Assembly (NCBI GenBank): GCA_963971575.1
Contig: OZ020623.1
Span: forward strand, 14,882,980-14,946,979
From: Liopterus haemorrhoidalis
Lineage: Eukaryota > Arthropoda > Insecta > Coleoptera > Dytiscidae
DNA length: 64,000 bases
Direction of reading: 5' to 3'
Part shown: in pieces, positions 21,661-31,639 of the stretch
How positions within the stretch are numbered: the first letter of the stretch is position 1
Layout of the letters: every line of letters starts with the position of its first letter
Program-made: the position numbers and the translations under genes
The notes under the pieces: model-generated
Told to the model about the DNA's origin: nothing
Seen by the model: only the letters and a program-made list of their open reading frames with translations
Databases searched by the model: none

Positions 21661-22197
21661 CATTACGTGTCCAATCCACTGTAATCATCTGATTATTTTT
21701 ACCAAATTCTAAAAATATTCAATGCAATTTACTTTACCTATAAAAAATTTCAACATTGTATCTCAACTTAGACTTCAAATAAACAAGAAAAAAAAAGTCT
21801 CTAAACTTTTCCTTTCTTTATAAAGTAGAAAAGTTGTTTCCACTTTAAGACAAAAAAAAACTAGTGTCGCCTGTAAAGTGTCCAACTTTTCCGGAGTTGA
21901 GAACGCCACTAATCGCCTGAAATATTTAAAGTCTGAATTGCAAACGTTGGCTTAGGTAAGAATTGAATAGGGCTCACGAACTGGTAGATTACACTGGATT
22001 TAGACGTCAATTAGAATTACAGTTCAGAATTGAAGTGCAATCGACTGGAAAATTTCAAAGAAAAATATTTAAATCTTTCAATATTTTTATATTGGACATT
22101 TTAAAGACTTAAATAAAAATAATGATGGAAGTTAAATTGTTTAAAAATATGGGTAGTTAAAAATTATAGTTAAAAATATTTATAATAATAATAATAA
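21661..22197. other. No gene seen; AT-rich intron sequence
   Basis: No supported feature apart from a short AAT run just before 22198. Confidence 0.5.
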
Positions 22198-22241
22198 TAC
22201 TAGTAGAAACAGGAAAATATATTCACTCAGTCCCTATCATA

Positions 22242-22810
22242 TAATGAGTGTTTTTTTTAGAGGTATAGAACTTTAAATTGCAATAAAACAACGATGGATT
22301 ATTCGATTGACATGAATTTTTTTTTATTCGAAAGATAATCTTGTGGCATTACATTTTAAATATGATTTCTGGCATATGACCGCCACGGCTGGCTCGGATG
22401 TAGTCCAATCTGGACGTCCAATTTTCGATGACTTTTTCCAACATTTGTGGCTGTATATCGGCAATAACACGGCGAATGTTGTCTTTCAAATGGTCAAGCG
22501 TTTGTGGCTTATCCGCATAGACCAATGACTTTACATAGCCCCACAGAAAGTAGTCCAGCGGTGTTAAATCACAAGATCTTGGAGGCCAATTCACAGGTCC
22601 AAAACGTGAAATTAGGCGGTCACCAAACGTGTCTTTCAATAAATCGATTGTGGCACGAGCTGTGTGACATGTTGCGCCGTCTTGTTGGTATGATTTAATG
22701 TAATGCCACAAGATTACCTTTCGAATAAAAAAAAATTCATGTCAATCGAATAATCCATCGTTGTTTTATTGCAATTTAAAGTTCTATACCTCTAAAAAAA
22801 ACACCCGTTA
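22242..22810 (-). mobile_element. Non-autonomous DD41D derivative with long inverted repeats
   Basis: About 90 bp at each end are near-perfect inverted copies (outer TAAYGRGTGTTTTTTTTAGA, inner GATTGACATGAATTTTTTTT). TA flanks both sides. The interior holds only the last third of a transposase gene, as if everything 5' of the second catalytic motif was replaced by the long inverted repeat. Confidence 0.9.
22349..22711 (-). pseudogene. DD41D transposase, C-terminal third only
   Basis: An open 120-residue frame begins in the inverted repeat, then reads YQQDGATCHTARATIDLLKD, GPVNWPPRSCDLTPLDYFLW and EIIFKM. Forty-one residues separate Asp2 and Asp3, as in the rosa-like copies, but the sequence is a different lineage from the 8313/40541 family. 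The first catalytic Asp and DNA-binding domains are absent, so no transposase activity is expected. Confidence 0.85.
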
Positions 22811-22857
22811 TATATTCTTTATTTCCATAGGCCTTGCGGCGTTCAGGGTATTAGCTA

Positions 22858-23403
22858 TAAAGCGTGTTCTACATTATACAATTCTCATCAAATTTTCATA
22901 CTTATTTCTTTGACTAGAACTTGTACTAGAAATAAATCAGTGAAATTGTACAGTGTAGAACACGGTATCTAGTCAAGGTCAACTTTATTCAAAACTAGAT
23001 TTGATCCAACTATTCTTGAAAACACATCCAACTTGAAACTCGGTGCATGCGCAGTAGACAGTTTTAACAATAGTACCAACATTAAAATTACGCTTGTAAA
23101 TATTTTGTATTACCACGTGTTTAATAGTGTTTTGTTGATCATTGGTTTGAATAAGCGAATATATAAATTGTGTTTTGTACGTAAATCAGTAATTTTACAA
23201 ATCTAATAGCTAGGTTATAAACATTTGACAAGATATGAATTATAGTTTTATGTTGGTACTTTAAATGAACTGAAACACGTGTAAGAATTTCATTCTCTAC
23301 CAAAAAATTGAAAAATAAATTGTATTAAAACTTTGACAACTTCTAGTTCAAAGAAAAAAGTTTAGAAAATTGATGAATAAAGTATAATGTAGAACACGCT
23401 TTA
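22858..23403. mobile_element. 546-bp TA-type MITE
   Basis: Near-perfect inverted ends of about 22 bp (TAAAGCGTGTTCTACATTAT) are flanked by TA (22856-22857, 23404-23405). Removing it rejoins the LINE 3' UTR. There is no coding sequence. The duplication and ends suggest a Tc1/mariner-mobilised element. Confidence 0.88.
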
Positions 23404-23799
23404 TAAAAATAAAACCAAATAAAATCAATCCAAAAATACATAAAAAAACAATCCACTATAATTTACAATTTACAATGTTTTTCGCTTTCCTATCTTCTTG
23501 CTCCAATGTCCCTCTCCTTCTTCCTGTTCCCCTTCTGGTTTCCCTTTTCGATCTCCTTCCTTCTTGCTTCCTGTTCTCTCGCCCATCTTTGCTTTATTTT
23601 ATTTTATTTCATTATCTTCCCTTCCAACCATTTCTTCGCCCCTCCTCCTATCTCTCTTCCTTCCTCCTTATTTCTAGGTAACCTCATCCCCCTTCCTTCC
23701 TTCCATTTCTCCCCTTCTGCTTCCCACCGGGTCTCCTCCTTCTTTCCTTTACCCCTTCCTGTTATCCTTCCCCAATCTCAATCCTTCTTGCCTCTAATT

Positions 23800-24408
23800 C
23801 CCTCGTCCACCTATTCCCCCTTCCATCTTCGTGCAGCAGGTCTAATGTGCTCCCCGACCATACTGTCATCTCTCTACACCTCTTCGCGAGGTGCTCTATA
23901 TCTTCCTCCTCCTCCCCGCACATCCTGCACATCTATTCATCCTGTTTCCTCCAATATCTATTTCCTTTCTCTTCATTCCCGCACCTTAGCATCGCAATCC
24001 TCCTAACTCTCCCTCTTGACCTTCCTCTTTCTCCCTTTAAGTATCTTGGTACCCCTATAGTTCTGACCTCCTTATATCTCCCTGCGCTTCTTGATTTGTC
24101 TATGCTGACTGTCCTTTCTTGCTCCCCCACTTCCTTATCCCTCCTCCACAACTCCTCAATCAGGCTTATCCCGTATTTTCTTCTCCTTTCCACCTCTGTC
24201 GCATCCACTCCGCATCTCCAGTAATACTCCTTTCTCATCTCTCCCCATGCGTACCATCTTCCTTTCTGTTCCTCTCTGGCTCTTTCCTTCCAGCATTCCC
24301 TCATTATTCTTTTGTCTGTTTCTATTCTAACTTTCTCCTCGTACTTAACCGCCCTCCTTCCTGTACCCACTTTCATCTTATCCCTTTTTATTTCCTCTCT
24401 TACAATAT
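23800..24408 (-). pseudogene. LINE family L-a polyprotein C-terminus
   Basis: Minus-strand reading: EEIKRDKMKVGTGRRAVKYE, MRECWKERAREEQKGRW, YYWRCGVDATEVERRRKYG, and IGVPRYLKGERGRSRGRVRR. It aligns with the long copy at 50190-51308. The terminal Cys/His segment is frame-shifted. 5' truncated at the target duplication. Confidence 0.78.
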
Positions 24409-24995
24409 ACTCAGTCCCTATCTCTGTGATGGATGGTGTTTACGATGTTAGATTAACGTAACATTAGTATAGCACCTGAGGAAGCTAACAATTGGTTTAG
24501 CGAAACGTTGTGTTAATAAAATATACGTATTGTCCAAGAAAGCTGAGTGAATATATTTTCCTGTTTCTACTAGTATATTAATTGGACGTTAAATATTTTC
24601 TACAAATAATAATAAGGTTACAAAGGTAATTCTAGGTTAGGATTGCGACACCTGGTTATTGTGACGTTCAGCTGTTTGATTAAACCAGTGGCGAAGGGAG
24701 TCCGCTAAACTTGCCCTCCCAAAAAAAAATAAAATAAAAAAAAATTAAAAAAAAATTAAATTAAATTAAAAATATATATGTATATATTTAGGTAAATCTT
24801 CCAAACTACATCAAATTATGTTCTATACAAATTTTTGTTCAAGGCTTGGTTTACTAGTTACGAATTTAAAAATTTAATATCTTCCATTTTCGGTTTCGAA
24901 CCTTCATAAAAAACAATAGGGTTCTTCCCAATTAATAGGAGAACTTTTTAGTATCAGAACGAACTCTCTAAGTTGAACCATTCTTGAATTATCGT

Positions 24996-25627
24996 CAGGG
25001 CTTCGAACCGTTATTTTTTTCGTTTCGCTTTTCGTTCCGGTTCAATTAAAAAAAATATATCGGTTCGGTTCCGGTTTTCGTTCCGACAATAATAACGGTT
25101 TTTTTCGGTTTTCGGTTCGGTTCCAAGTGATAAATTTGTAAATGCTTTTATTTGTATTAGAAATTTTTTTTCTACTATAATTTAGAAGAAGATTTTATTC
25201 CTTATTTTGTAATAATCATACCAAGGCCGCTGCCAGGGGAGGGGATTCTTAGCGTTCAACCCCTCCCTCTTTAAATAATAGAAGTGCATTTTTTTAACTT
25301 ATCAGTTAAAAAAATACGATTTTTTTCTGCTCATCAGTTTAAAAATTAATCTTAAATAAAATGTATTTTATATTCACTCACATAAACATTATCTGAACCG
25401 AAATAAACCGATATTTTTTTTCGGTTCAGTTCCGGTTTTCATTCCGACAAAAATAACGTTTTTTTTTCGGTTCAGATAATGTTTATGTGAGTGAATATAA
25501 AATACATTTTATTTAAGATTAATTTTTAAACTGATGAGCAGAAAAAAATCGTATTTTTTTAACTGATAAGTTAAAAAAAGTTTCGGTTTTCGGTTCAGTT
25601 TCGGTTCATTTCCGGTTCGAAGCCCTG
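24996..25627. mobile_element. 632-bp hAT foldback element
   Basis: Ends CAGGGCTTCGAACCG and CGGTTCGAAGCCCTG are exact inverted repeats. The 8-bp flanks ATTATCGT and GTTACCGT each differ once from GTTATCGT, the uninterrupted sequence at 35989-35996 in the sister repeat, which serves as an empty site. CGGTTTTCGGTTCGG-like motifs repeat near both ends, as expected of subterminal binding sites. No ORF. Confidence 0.92.
25290..25578. repeat. Long internal palindrome, about 110-bp arms
   Basis: 25290-25400 is repeated in inverted orientation at 25468-25578, essentially without mismatches (TTAACTTATCAGTTAAAAAA against its complement). The loop is about 67 bp of CGGTTC-type subterminal motifs. It lies wholly within the hAT element. 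Confidence 0.92.
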
Positions 25628-25633
25628 GTTACC

Positions 25634-25635
<2 letters not shown>

Positions 25636-25690
<55 letters not shown>
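25636..25690. repeat. (TA)n microsatellite
   Basis: A TA run within repeat family M1, at the position occupied by an ACAGACAC run in the copy at 36 kb. Confidence 0.9.
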
Positions 25691-25694
<4 letters not shown>

Positions 25695-25821
25695 CATACA
25701 GACGGCACTTCGAAAATAGGTTTTTTGGATTCCCTGGACCATGAAACGTGGTCAAAACCTCGACATCGAAAATTTTAGCGATTACAATACTTGCCCCTTA
25801 TATATTAAGGTCAGGCAAGTA

Positions 25822-25985
25822 AAAATGACTAGGGCTATAAATCTGAGGTTTGAATATTTAAAATTTCCCAACCAGGTTCAGCCAAAAAAAAAAAAAAATA
25901 GCTTTAATAAACTAAGTATTAAATTTTGTATGGGCAGTAATCCAAAAATCTTGAAAATGGCCAAAAATCGAAAAAATCGTAAGGG
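25822..25985 (+). repeat. AT-rich module, inverted partner of 27650-27835
   Basis: It contains ATGGGCAGTAATCCAAAAAT and GAAAATGGCCAAAAATCGAA. The reverse complement of the whole block, including GGGCTATAAATCTGAGGTTT, occurs at 27650-27835 with moderate divergence. Confidence 0.8.
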
Positions 25986-26065
25986 GTAGACCTTAAAAGA
26001 ACACGTTGTGCTGTAATACTAATAATGCATTAATAGTAGTTATAATGCATATTATATAGTAACAA

Positions 26066-26161
26066 GGTTGGAATGAGAAAATTCGATGCGAATAGAACAT
26101 TCCAAGCGCGAGCCGCAGGCGAGCGTCAGGAACCACGAGCATCGAATTTTCTCTTCCAACC
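26066..26161. repeat. Hairpin with CpG-rich loop
   Basis: Arms GGTTGGAATGAGAAAATTCG and CGAATTTTCTCTTCCAACC (about 24 bp, few mismatches) enclose a CpG-rich loop (GCGCGAGCCGCAGGCGAGCG). It stands out sharply from the AT-rich surroundings. Confidence 0.8.
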
Positions 26162-26177
26162 GAGTCACAAACCCTAC

Positions 26178-26603
26178 TTTCTCCACGACCACCAGAAAGA
26201 AAGAAAAAATACGAAATAATTATTTAACAAACATTTTATCTTAATAAATAATTTATATCACATAGCATATTAATCAATTACTTAAACTTATTTTTTTAAA
26301 TTTATTATTTGTTCAATTTTAATTTAATTTGCCGCAGTCGGCCACTGTTTTATTAATTTTTAGGAAGTTATGTTGCATTTATTTAATGTAAACGTTGCAT
26401 ATATTTTAATGTAACCCTACAAAAATAAATGACAACAAGCATGGAATAGTTATTCCATAACAAGTGATGGAATGAAATACACGCAAAATGCATAAGAAGA
26501 CAAGTGCTTTAGAATAACATGCCAACTCATGTGTTAGATTATTAACTTTCTGTAGTCAAAATTGGTTTTAGAATTGGTAAATTCTATAGTGGTCGTGGAG
26601 AAA
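26178..26603. repeat. Possible small inverted-repeat element
   Basis: TTTCTCCACGACCACCA at 26178 is matched by inverted TGGTCGTGGAGAAA at 26590-26603. There is no coding sequence and no clear target duplication, so the element status is tentative. Confidence 0.4.
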
Positions 26604-27084
26604 ATGAATTACATTTGCCAATGTATTAAGAGTTTTATGCAATTAGAAGGCTTATTCGACCTATATATAAACTAGTAACTGCTCTCACTAAATTAATTTT
26701 ATTAAGATCTGTTATTTTGCTGTTAAGATGGTGGTTTTCAGTGCGTTGTTTAACGACATTACGGATGAATGAATTTTATTGACAGATCAATAAACTGTAT
26801 TTTATGATGCGTGTGGTAGAGAGTTGCAGAAAAAAGAAGATTAAAGGCCCATAAAAATAGAATCTAGTCTAATACTTGAAGTTGATATATAAAGCAAACG
26901 TGTAGATCTCTCAAAATCACTAACATAAAATCACATTGAATTTCATGGATTTGCTGCCAAAAGTGACTAAATTGAATAAAATCTCATGAAAAACAACTGT
27001 GGCCACTACAGAACCGACCGTCACCACCAACTACTTAAACAAAATATATTCAAACAGAAAAATTGTTTTTGAAAAAGATAATAA

Positions 27085-27120
<36 letters not shown>

Positions 27121-27169
27121 TTTACTCAAAAGTGACCATATATTTGCAATATAAGGCGAAAAATAAATA
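26604..27169. other. No gene seen; AT-rich
   Basis: It contains CTGTGGCCACTACAGAACCG (about 27000), inverted relative to 43558-43580 (CGGTCGGTCTTGTAGTGGCC), and a TA run at 27089-27112. Confidence 0.5.
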
Positions 27170-27337
27170 AGACTGATTAGTTATAGTGTATTTTATTGTA
27201 AATTTATTATATTTCTATATTATTGTTATTATAATTGTATTATATTTTTTTTCAAGTACTATGTAACTGGGCTTGTGCACTACTGTACAAATCTGTATAG
27301 TTACAGTTTATATAAATAAATAAATAAATAAATAAAA
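27170..27337 (+). repeat. Probable LINE 3' end with (AAAT)n tail
   Basis: AT-rich sequence with GTAACTGGGCTTGTGCACTA ends in an AAAT tandem run (about 27312-27337). This is a common 3' terminus for CR1/Jockey-type LINEs. No coding part is present. Confidence 0.45.
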
Positions 27338-27649
27338 AAATATACTAATTTAACAACAATTTTTTTTTAAATTCTCATATTTTGAAATTATGATCAAAAA
27401 TTTTTTGATTCCGATTTTAGCCAGAATATATAATTAAGTTAGTTTTGAGGTGAGGATTATAAAAAATATTTAAAAAATTCATGCTTTCTTAATTTTCCAG
27501 TTAGAGCTAATTTGGCTCAGTTTTTTTGCCTATAATACCAAAAGATTTGGTCAAACTTCTAAATGGACCAAATTATGTTGATCTATGACCAAAAATACAT
27601 ATTTGTACCAATTTTCAATAAAAACGGAGACATTTTTTTTTTGCTTAAA

Positions 27650-27835
27650 TCACAATTTTTTCGATTTTTGGCCATTTTCAAGGATTCTGGATTACTGCCC
27701 ATATAAAATTTAATAACCAGTTTCTCAAAGCCCAATTATTTATTTATTTTTTTAGTAAACAAAGTAGGAGAATTTTAAAAATTCAAACCCCAGATTTCTA
27801 TCCCTAACCATTTTTTATTTAGGATTTTTCAAAAA
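27650..27835 (-). repeat. AT-rich module, inverted copy of 25822-25985
   Basis: Carries CGATTTTTGGCCATTTTCAA and GGATTACTGCCCAT, the complement of the block at 25.9 kb. Confidence 0.8.
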
Positions 27836-27886
27836 TTAAAAAAAATTTAAGAAATAATTTAAATTCAATTAGGACCTTAAGATTAC

Positions 27887-28210
27887 AAAAATATCAACCG
27901 CAGGTCTTTATCGCAATTCTTTTGTGAGCAACATCCATGCAAACATGAAAATTTCTATAAATCACGCCATATTAAAATTTGTCATAATTTTAAAATACGC
28001 TAACCGAATAAGGCTTCAAATTTTTTCTAGATGAAATATACTACAAGGAATCCAAAAATTCCAACCTTGGGTCGTTTTCTTAGACCATTTCTGAGTTGTG
28101 CTTTTTTAAATTCACAATTTTCGAAATAATGTAAATTATGCCATTAAAAAAATTGTCATAATCTCAAAATGCATTAAACGATTTAAGGCCCAATTTTTTT
28201 CTAGTTACAT
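27887..28210 (+). repeat. Diverged tandem repeat, about 170-bp unit (left part)
   Basis: Successive units carry the landmarks CAACCGCAGGTCTTTATC, TGTCATAATTTTAAAATRCG, and CAATTTTTTTCTAGATGAAA about 172 bp apart. The array resumes at 29143-29390 after a LINE remnant. Confidence 0.7.
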
Positions 28211-28254
28211 TGAACTGAACGGAGAGCATCGAAACCAGAACCCCTAAAATTTAT

Positions 28255-29155
28255 TAAAGACGGTCAAAATAATTTACTAACAGACCAGAAAAAAATAATC
28301 AAGAGATGGAAAGAACATTTTAAAGAACTACTTGAAGGCCAAGATTCCAGTGAAGAAAAACAAATAATACAGAAAAAAGACAATTTTACAGAAATAACGG
28401 AATTAGAACTGCAGGTAGCATTAAAGAAAATAAAACTAGGAAAAGCGGCGGGCTGTGACAATATTACAAGAGAAATGCTCAAATTCATGCCACCAGAAGG
28501 GCAAAAAGTTTTACTAGACATATACAACGAAGCGATACAAACAGGTGCAGTACCCGTGGATTGGACCAAAGCTATTATAGTACCTATTTACAAAAAAGGA
28601 GACAGCAAAAATTGTAAAAACTATCGCGGAATCTCTCTACTAAGCATGCCAGGAAAAATATACGCCAGAATACTAGAATGCCGACTACGCCAACAATTAG
28701 AAATTACCATTGAAGAATTTCAACACGGGTTCACAAGGATATATCTAGACGAAGCTATAAAAGAAACTAAAAGAAAAGCGAAACACTTCAAGCTAGGTAA
28801 ATGGAATTTGGAAAATATTTAATTTTTGGAATTCTTGTTCGCAGACGACATGGCAGTTATAGGAGGTACAGAAAAAGATCTACAACATAATCTTAATATA
28901 ATTACCGAAGAAATGGGAAAGATCGGAATGAAAATAAATATAACAAAAAAAAAGACCATGGTAATAGGTAAAGACAACTCATCTCACGGTATATATATAC
29001 AGAATGAAAAACTTGAGCAAGTTAACAGCTACAAGTATCTATGTAGTTACTTATCTAAAAATGGAACATGTGAAGAAGAGATCAAAGAGAGAACAAATAG
29101 TGCAGCGAAAATCTTTAATGCACTGAAGACATCCTTTCTCATTTTTGAGTTGTGA
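28255..29155 (+). pseudogene. LINE reverse transcriptase remnant, internally deleted
   Basis: Readable parts are LLTDQKKIIKRWKEHFKELL, KIKLGKAAGCDNITREMLKF, WTKAIIVPIYKKGDSKNCKN and YRGISLLSMPGKIYARIL (the first RT blocks). A deletion then removes the middle palm. Reading resumes in another frame at FLFADDMAVIGGTEKDLQ (catalytic FADD), MKINITKKKTMVIG and VNSYKYLCSYLSKNG. It has no endonuclease and no 3' end. It is embedded in the tandem repeat, whose unit phase appears on both sides. Confidence 0.82.
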
Positions 29156-29390
29156 TTTTTTTAAATTTACAATTTTTGAAATAATATAAATTATGCCATT
29201 AAAAAAATTGTCATAATCTCAAAACTCATCTAACGATTTAAGGTCCAATTTTTTTCTAGATTAACTAAACTACAGGCGATCCAAAAATTTTAACCGCAGG
29301 TTGCTATCTTTAACCGTTTTTGAGTTGTGCATTTTTTTAATTCACAATTTTCACTTATAATTTAATTTATGTCATTATGTATTTTAAAAG
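29143..29390 (+). repeat. Diverged tandem repeat, about 170-bp unit (right part)
   Basis: TTGAGTTGTGATTTTTTTAA, AATTATGCCATTAAAAAAAT and TTTTTTTCTAGATTAACTAA recur as in 28090-28210. Confidence 0.7.
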
Positions 29391-30164
29391 TAAAATAAAC
29401 GATTTTATTTTTAAAACTCCGGAAAACTGCATACTGATCAGTCCTTTATCCTTCAAAACAAGGTTTAAAAAATCTCTTCTCGACAGTAAAAATTAAATAT
29501 TTAGCAAAAATTAAAGTACGTTCGCGATACATAGCCCTATGCTCCGCGGGAGAGTATAGGACCATAAAGAGTAGTAAAAATCTACAACTGCTAGAACTTC
29601 ATAACTTTTATATTTTTTATGTCCACGGAATATTTTACAAGAGATTTATTTTTATTTCCCCAAGTTCTAAACATTTTAAGAAAACATTAATACACATCAT
29701 TTGGTTTATTTCTTAAAAAATACTTCTTTAACCTAAATATTTATGAAGGAAAACTTAAAAACTATTCAACCCATACGTCCGTATTTCCATAACTTTTTTC
29801 CAGAGATATTCCATCGAGATATTCTGAGATCGACGCGTTGTACGTACGGTTTGGTAAAGTAAAAAATGTGATTTATACCTAGGAACTGTTTGACAGTCCG
29901 CAAAAAGACGCTATGATATGGACGTTAGACGTTACCAACAGTTTATCACGAAATTGATTCCCGATTTGATCAGGCCGAGAGAGATGGAGAGATGGAGAGA
30001 TAAGAAAATGGGGTGCTTAAGTACTGTACAGTGTAGGAAACTAAAGAAGAACTAGTAAATAATGTACCTAGTTTTACCATATATACAGCCTTGGACAAAT
30101 GTATGGAGCACCCATACAGTTACAATATAACATCTAAATTTATGAATAATGTAACTTGTATATA
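29391..30164. other. No gene seen; AT-rich intron sequence
   Basis: No supported feature. A short GAGAGATG run lies near 29983-30000. Confidence 0.5.
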
Positions 30165-31345
30165 CAAGGTGTCTCAAAAGAAATTTTATATTTAGTGGAT
30201 CGATTAAAAAAAAAGTAAGCCGTATATAGAAAAAATGTTTATTAATTATTAAAATAAACTTTTTGGGGATTTATTTTTTAAAAATAATATCGTCTAAATG
30301 TAGACCCTCGCGTTCTCGGCACTCATTTAATCGAACAGTAAAATTACTTATGACGTCTCGGCAGGTGGACTCAGGGATGGCTGCCATTTCGTGACGGATA
30401 TTTTCTTTCAAATGCGCCAGTGAAGTCGGTTTATTGGCGTAAACTTTAGATTTAAGATAACCCCATAGGAAAAAGTCCATAGGGGTTAAATCTGGACTGC
30501 ATGGAGGCCAATTTATGTCACCTCTTCGGGAGATCAATTTGCCTGAGAAAATGTCACGAACACGTGGCAGAGACATATTGGACGTGTGTGAAGTTGCTCC
30601 GTCCTGTTGGAACCATGTTCTTTGGTTATAGCCAGGAAAGTTTTGCAGTTCAGGTACCAAGAAGTTGTCTAACATCTTCACATAACGCTCTGAATTCACT
30701 GTAACTGCACGCCCCCTTTCGTCTTCAAAAAAGTAAGGGCTGTTATTTCCTCGCGCCGACATCGCAGCCCATACGGTCACTTTAGGCGAATGTAGGGGTT
30801 TCTGATGTTTGCGTTTCGGATTCGTTGCACTCCAGTAGCGGCAGTTCTGCTCATTTACGTGGCCATTAAGATGAAAATGAGCTTCATCCGAAAACAAAAT
30901 GTTGGTAAACGTTGAAAATCGCTCAATCACCTGATTTACGAAATTAAGCCTCTGACTGGCATCTTGGGGCTTTAATTCTTGCACCAATTAAATTTTGTAG
31001 GGGTGCAGCTTTAGGTCTTTGTGCATAATGCGATGTAATGATGATCTATGCACATTTAAAGCACTTGCGCGCTTCCGAATTGAAAGGTTCGGGTCGTCAC
31101 GAACAGACTGATTAACATTCTCCACGTTTTCTACCGTTCTTGAGGACCTAGGTCGCCCAGATTTTGATTTATCCAGCGTTATACCAGTCTCTTCAAACTT
31201 TTTAACCCAATGTCGAATGAGAGGAATGCTTGGCGCATCATTTAAGTGGCGAAAACCTCGAATACTGCAAAATTTTCTACGCGCTACAGTCGCCGAATCA
31301 CCGTTTTTGTAAAAGTCTCGCACGCATAACGCGCGGGCTGCTTCC
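30165..31345 (-). mobile_element. DD41D (rosa-like) mariner, copy 3, 5'-truncated
   Basis: The 3' inverted repeat (CAAGGTGTCTCAAAAGAAAT) begins at 30165 after a TA. On the other side the homology to the copies at 8199 and 40476 stops near 31337-31345, inside codon 10 of the transposase. There the sequence runs into CTTCCAACCATCT, a motif repeated twice (about 31342 and 31366). The 5' repeat is lost. Confidence 0.88.
30271..31340 (-). pseudogene. DD41D transposase, copy 3, truncated and nonsense-mutated
   Basis: From RALCVRDFYKNGDSATVARR it is open to KLHPYKI, where a CAA codon (Gln in sibling copies) has become TAA near 30987. Reading then resumes through LVQELKPQDASQRLNFVNQV, FSDEAHFH, WFQQDGATSHTS and LTPMDFFLWGY to EGLHLDDIIFKK. 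The catalytic triad is preserved. The loss of the first nine residues and the one stop are the only serious defects visible. Confidence 0.9.
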
Positions 31346-31639
31346 AACCATCTACAACATCAATGGCTTCCAACCATCTTAATTAACGTGTGTAAAACGT
31401 AATACAGCCCGAGGGCCTCTGGTCCAGGGGATGGATGTTCGATGGGCGTAATCAGCCAGTAACGCAAATGGTGCATACAAGATTTTATTTTTCACTCCAC
31501 ATAAAATAAAAAGTAAAAATTAACAGATATTTATACTTATCTGGTAGTCTATGACCATAAACAGTTTATAGACAAAAAACAAATGATTTTGTTAAATCAT
31601 TTAATTGCCAGAAGTAATTTTACAGTGAATAATTTATGA
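31346..31639. other. No gene seen
   Basis: No supported feature. Confidence 0.5.

Larger units (their letters stand above)
22239..24408 (-). mobile_element. 5'-truncated LINE (family L-a), with two elements inside
   Basis: The 14-bp duplication ACTCAGTCCCTATC occurs exactly at 22225-22238 and 24409-24422. The LINE lies on the minus strand. Its 3' tail (GGCCTATGGAAATAAAGAAT and CCCTGAACGCCGCAAG, read on the minus strand) begins at 22813, and its 5' truncation is at 24408. A DD41D derivative (22242-22810) sits in the tail and a TA-type MITE (22858-23403) in the 3' UTR. Confidence 0.88.
22198..24574. mobile_element. Short inverted-repeat element hosting a nested LINE
   Basis: A 33-bp inverted repeat (TACTAGTAGAAACAGGAAAA..., ending ..TATTCACTCAG) begins at 22198 and returns inverted at 24542-24574. 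After removing the inserted LINE it is only about 200 bp. It contains CACCTGAGGAAGCTAACAAT...AGCGAAACGTTGTG. No coding sequence and no clear target duplication. The class is unknown. Confidence 0.7.
24689..25822 (+). repeat. Interspersed repeat family M1, copy 1 (split by a hAT element)
   Basis: It begins CCAGTGGCGAAGGGA, contains CAAATTATGTTCTATACAAA and CAATAGGGTTCTTCCCA, then a TA/CA microsatellite and GACGGCACTTCGAAAATAGG, and ends near a hairpin ACTTGCCCCTTATATATTAA..GGCAAGT. The same order of blocks occurs at 35491-36177, which lacks the hAT insertion. Confidence 0.85.

Noticed and set aside
23475..24451. Plus-strand ORFs rich in Ser/Pro/Leu/Phe over the CT-rich DNA (also 11252-11757, 50046-50767, 50884-51366)
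   Set aside because: They are antisense shadows of the purine-rich coding strand of the LINE family on the minus strand.
30501..30704. 67-residue ORF repeated at three places (also 8968-9171 and 41196-41399)
   Set aside because: It recurs only because it is antisense to the conserved DD41D transposase in each copy.
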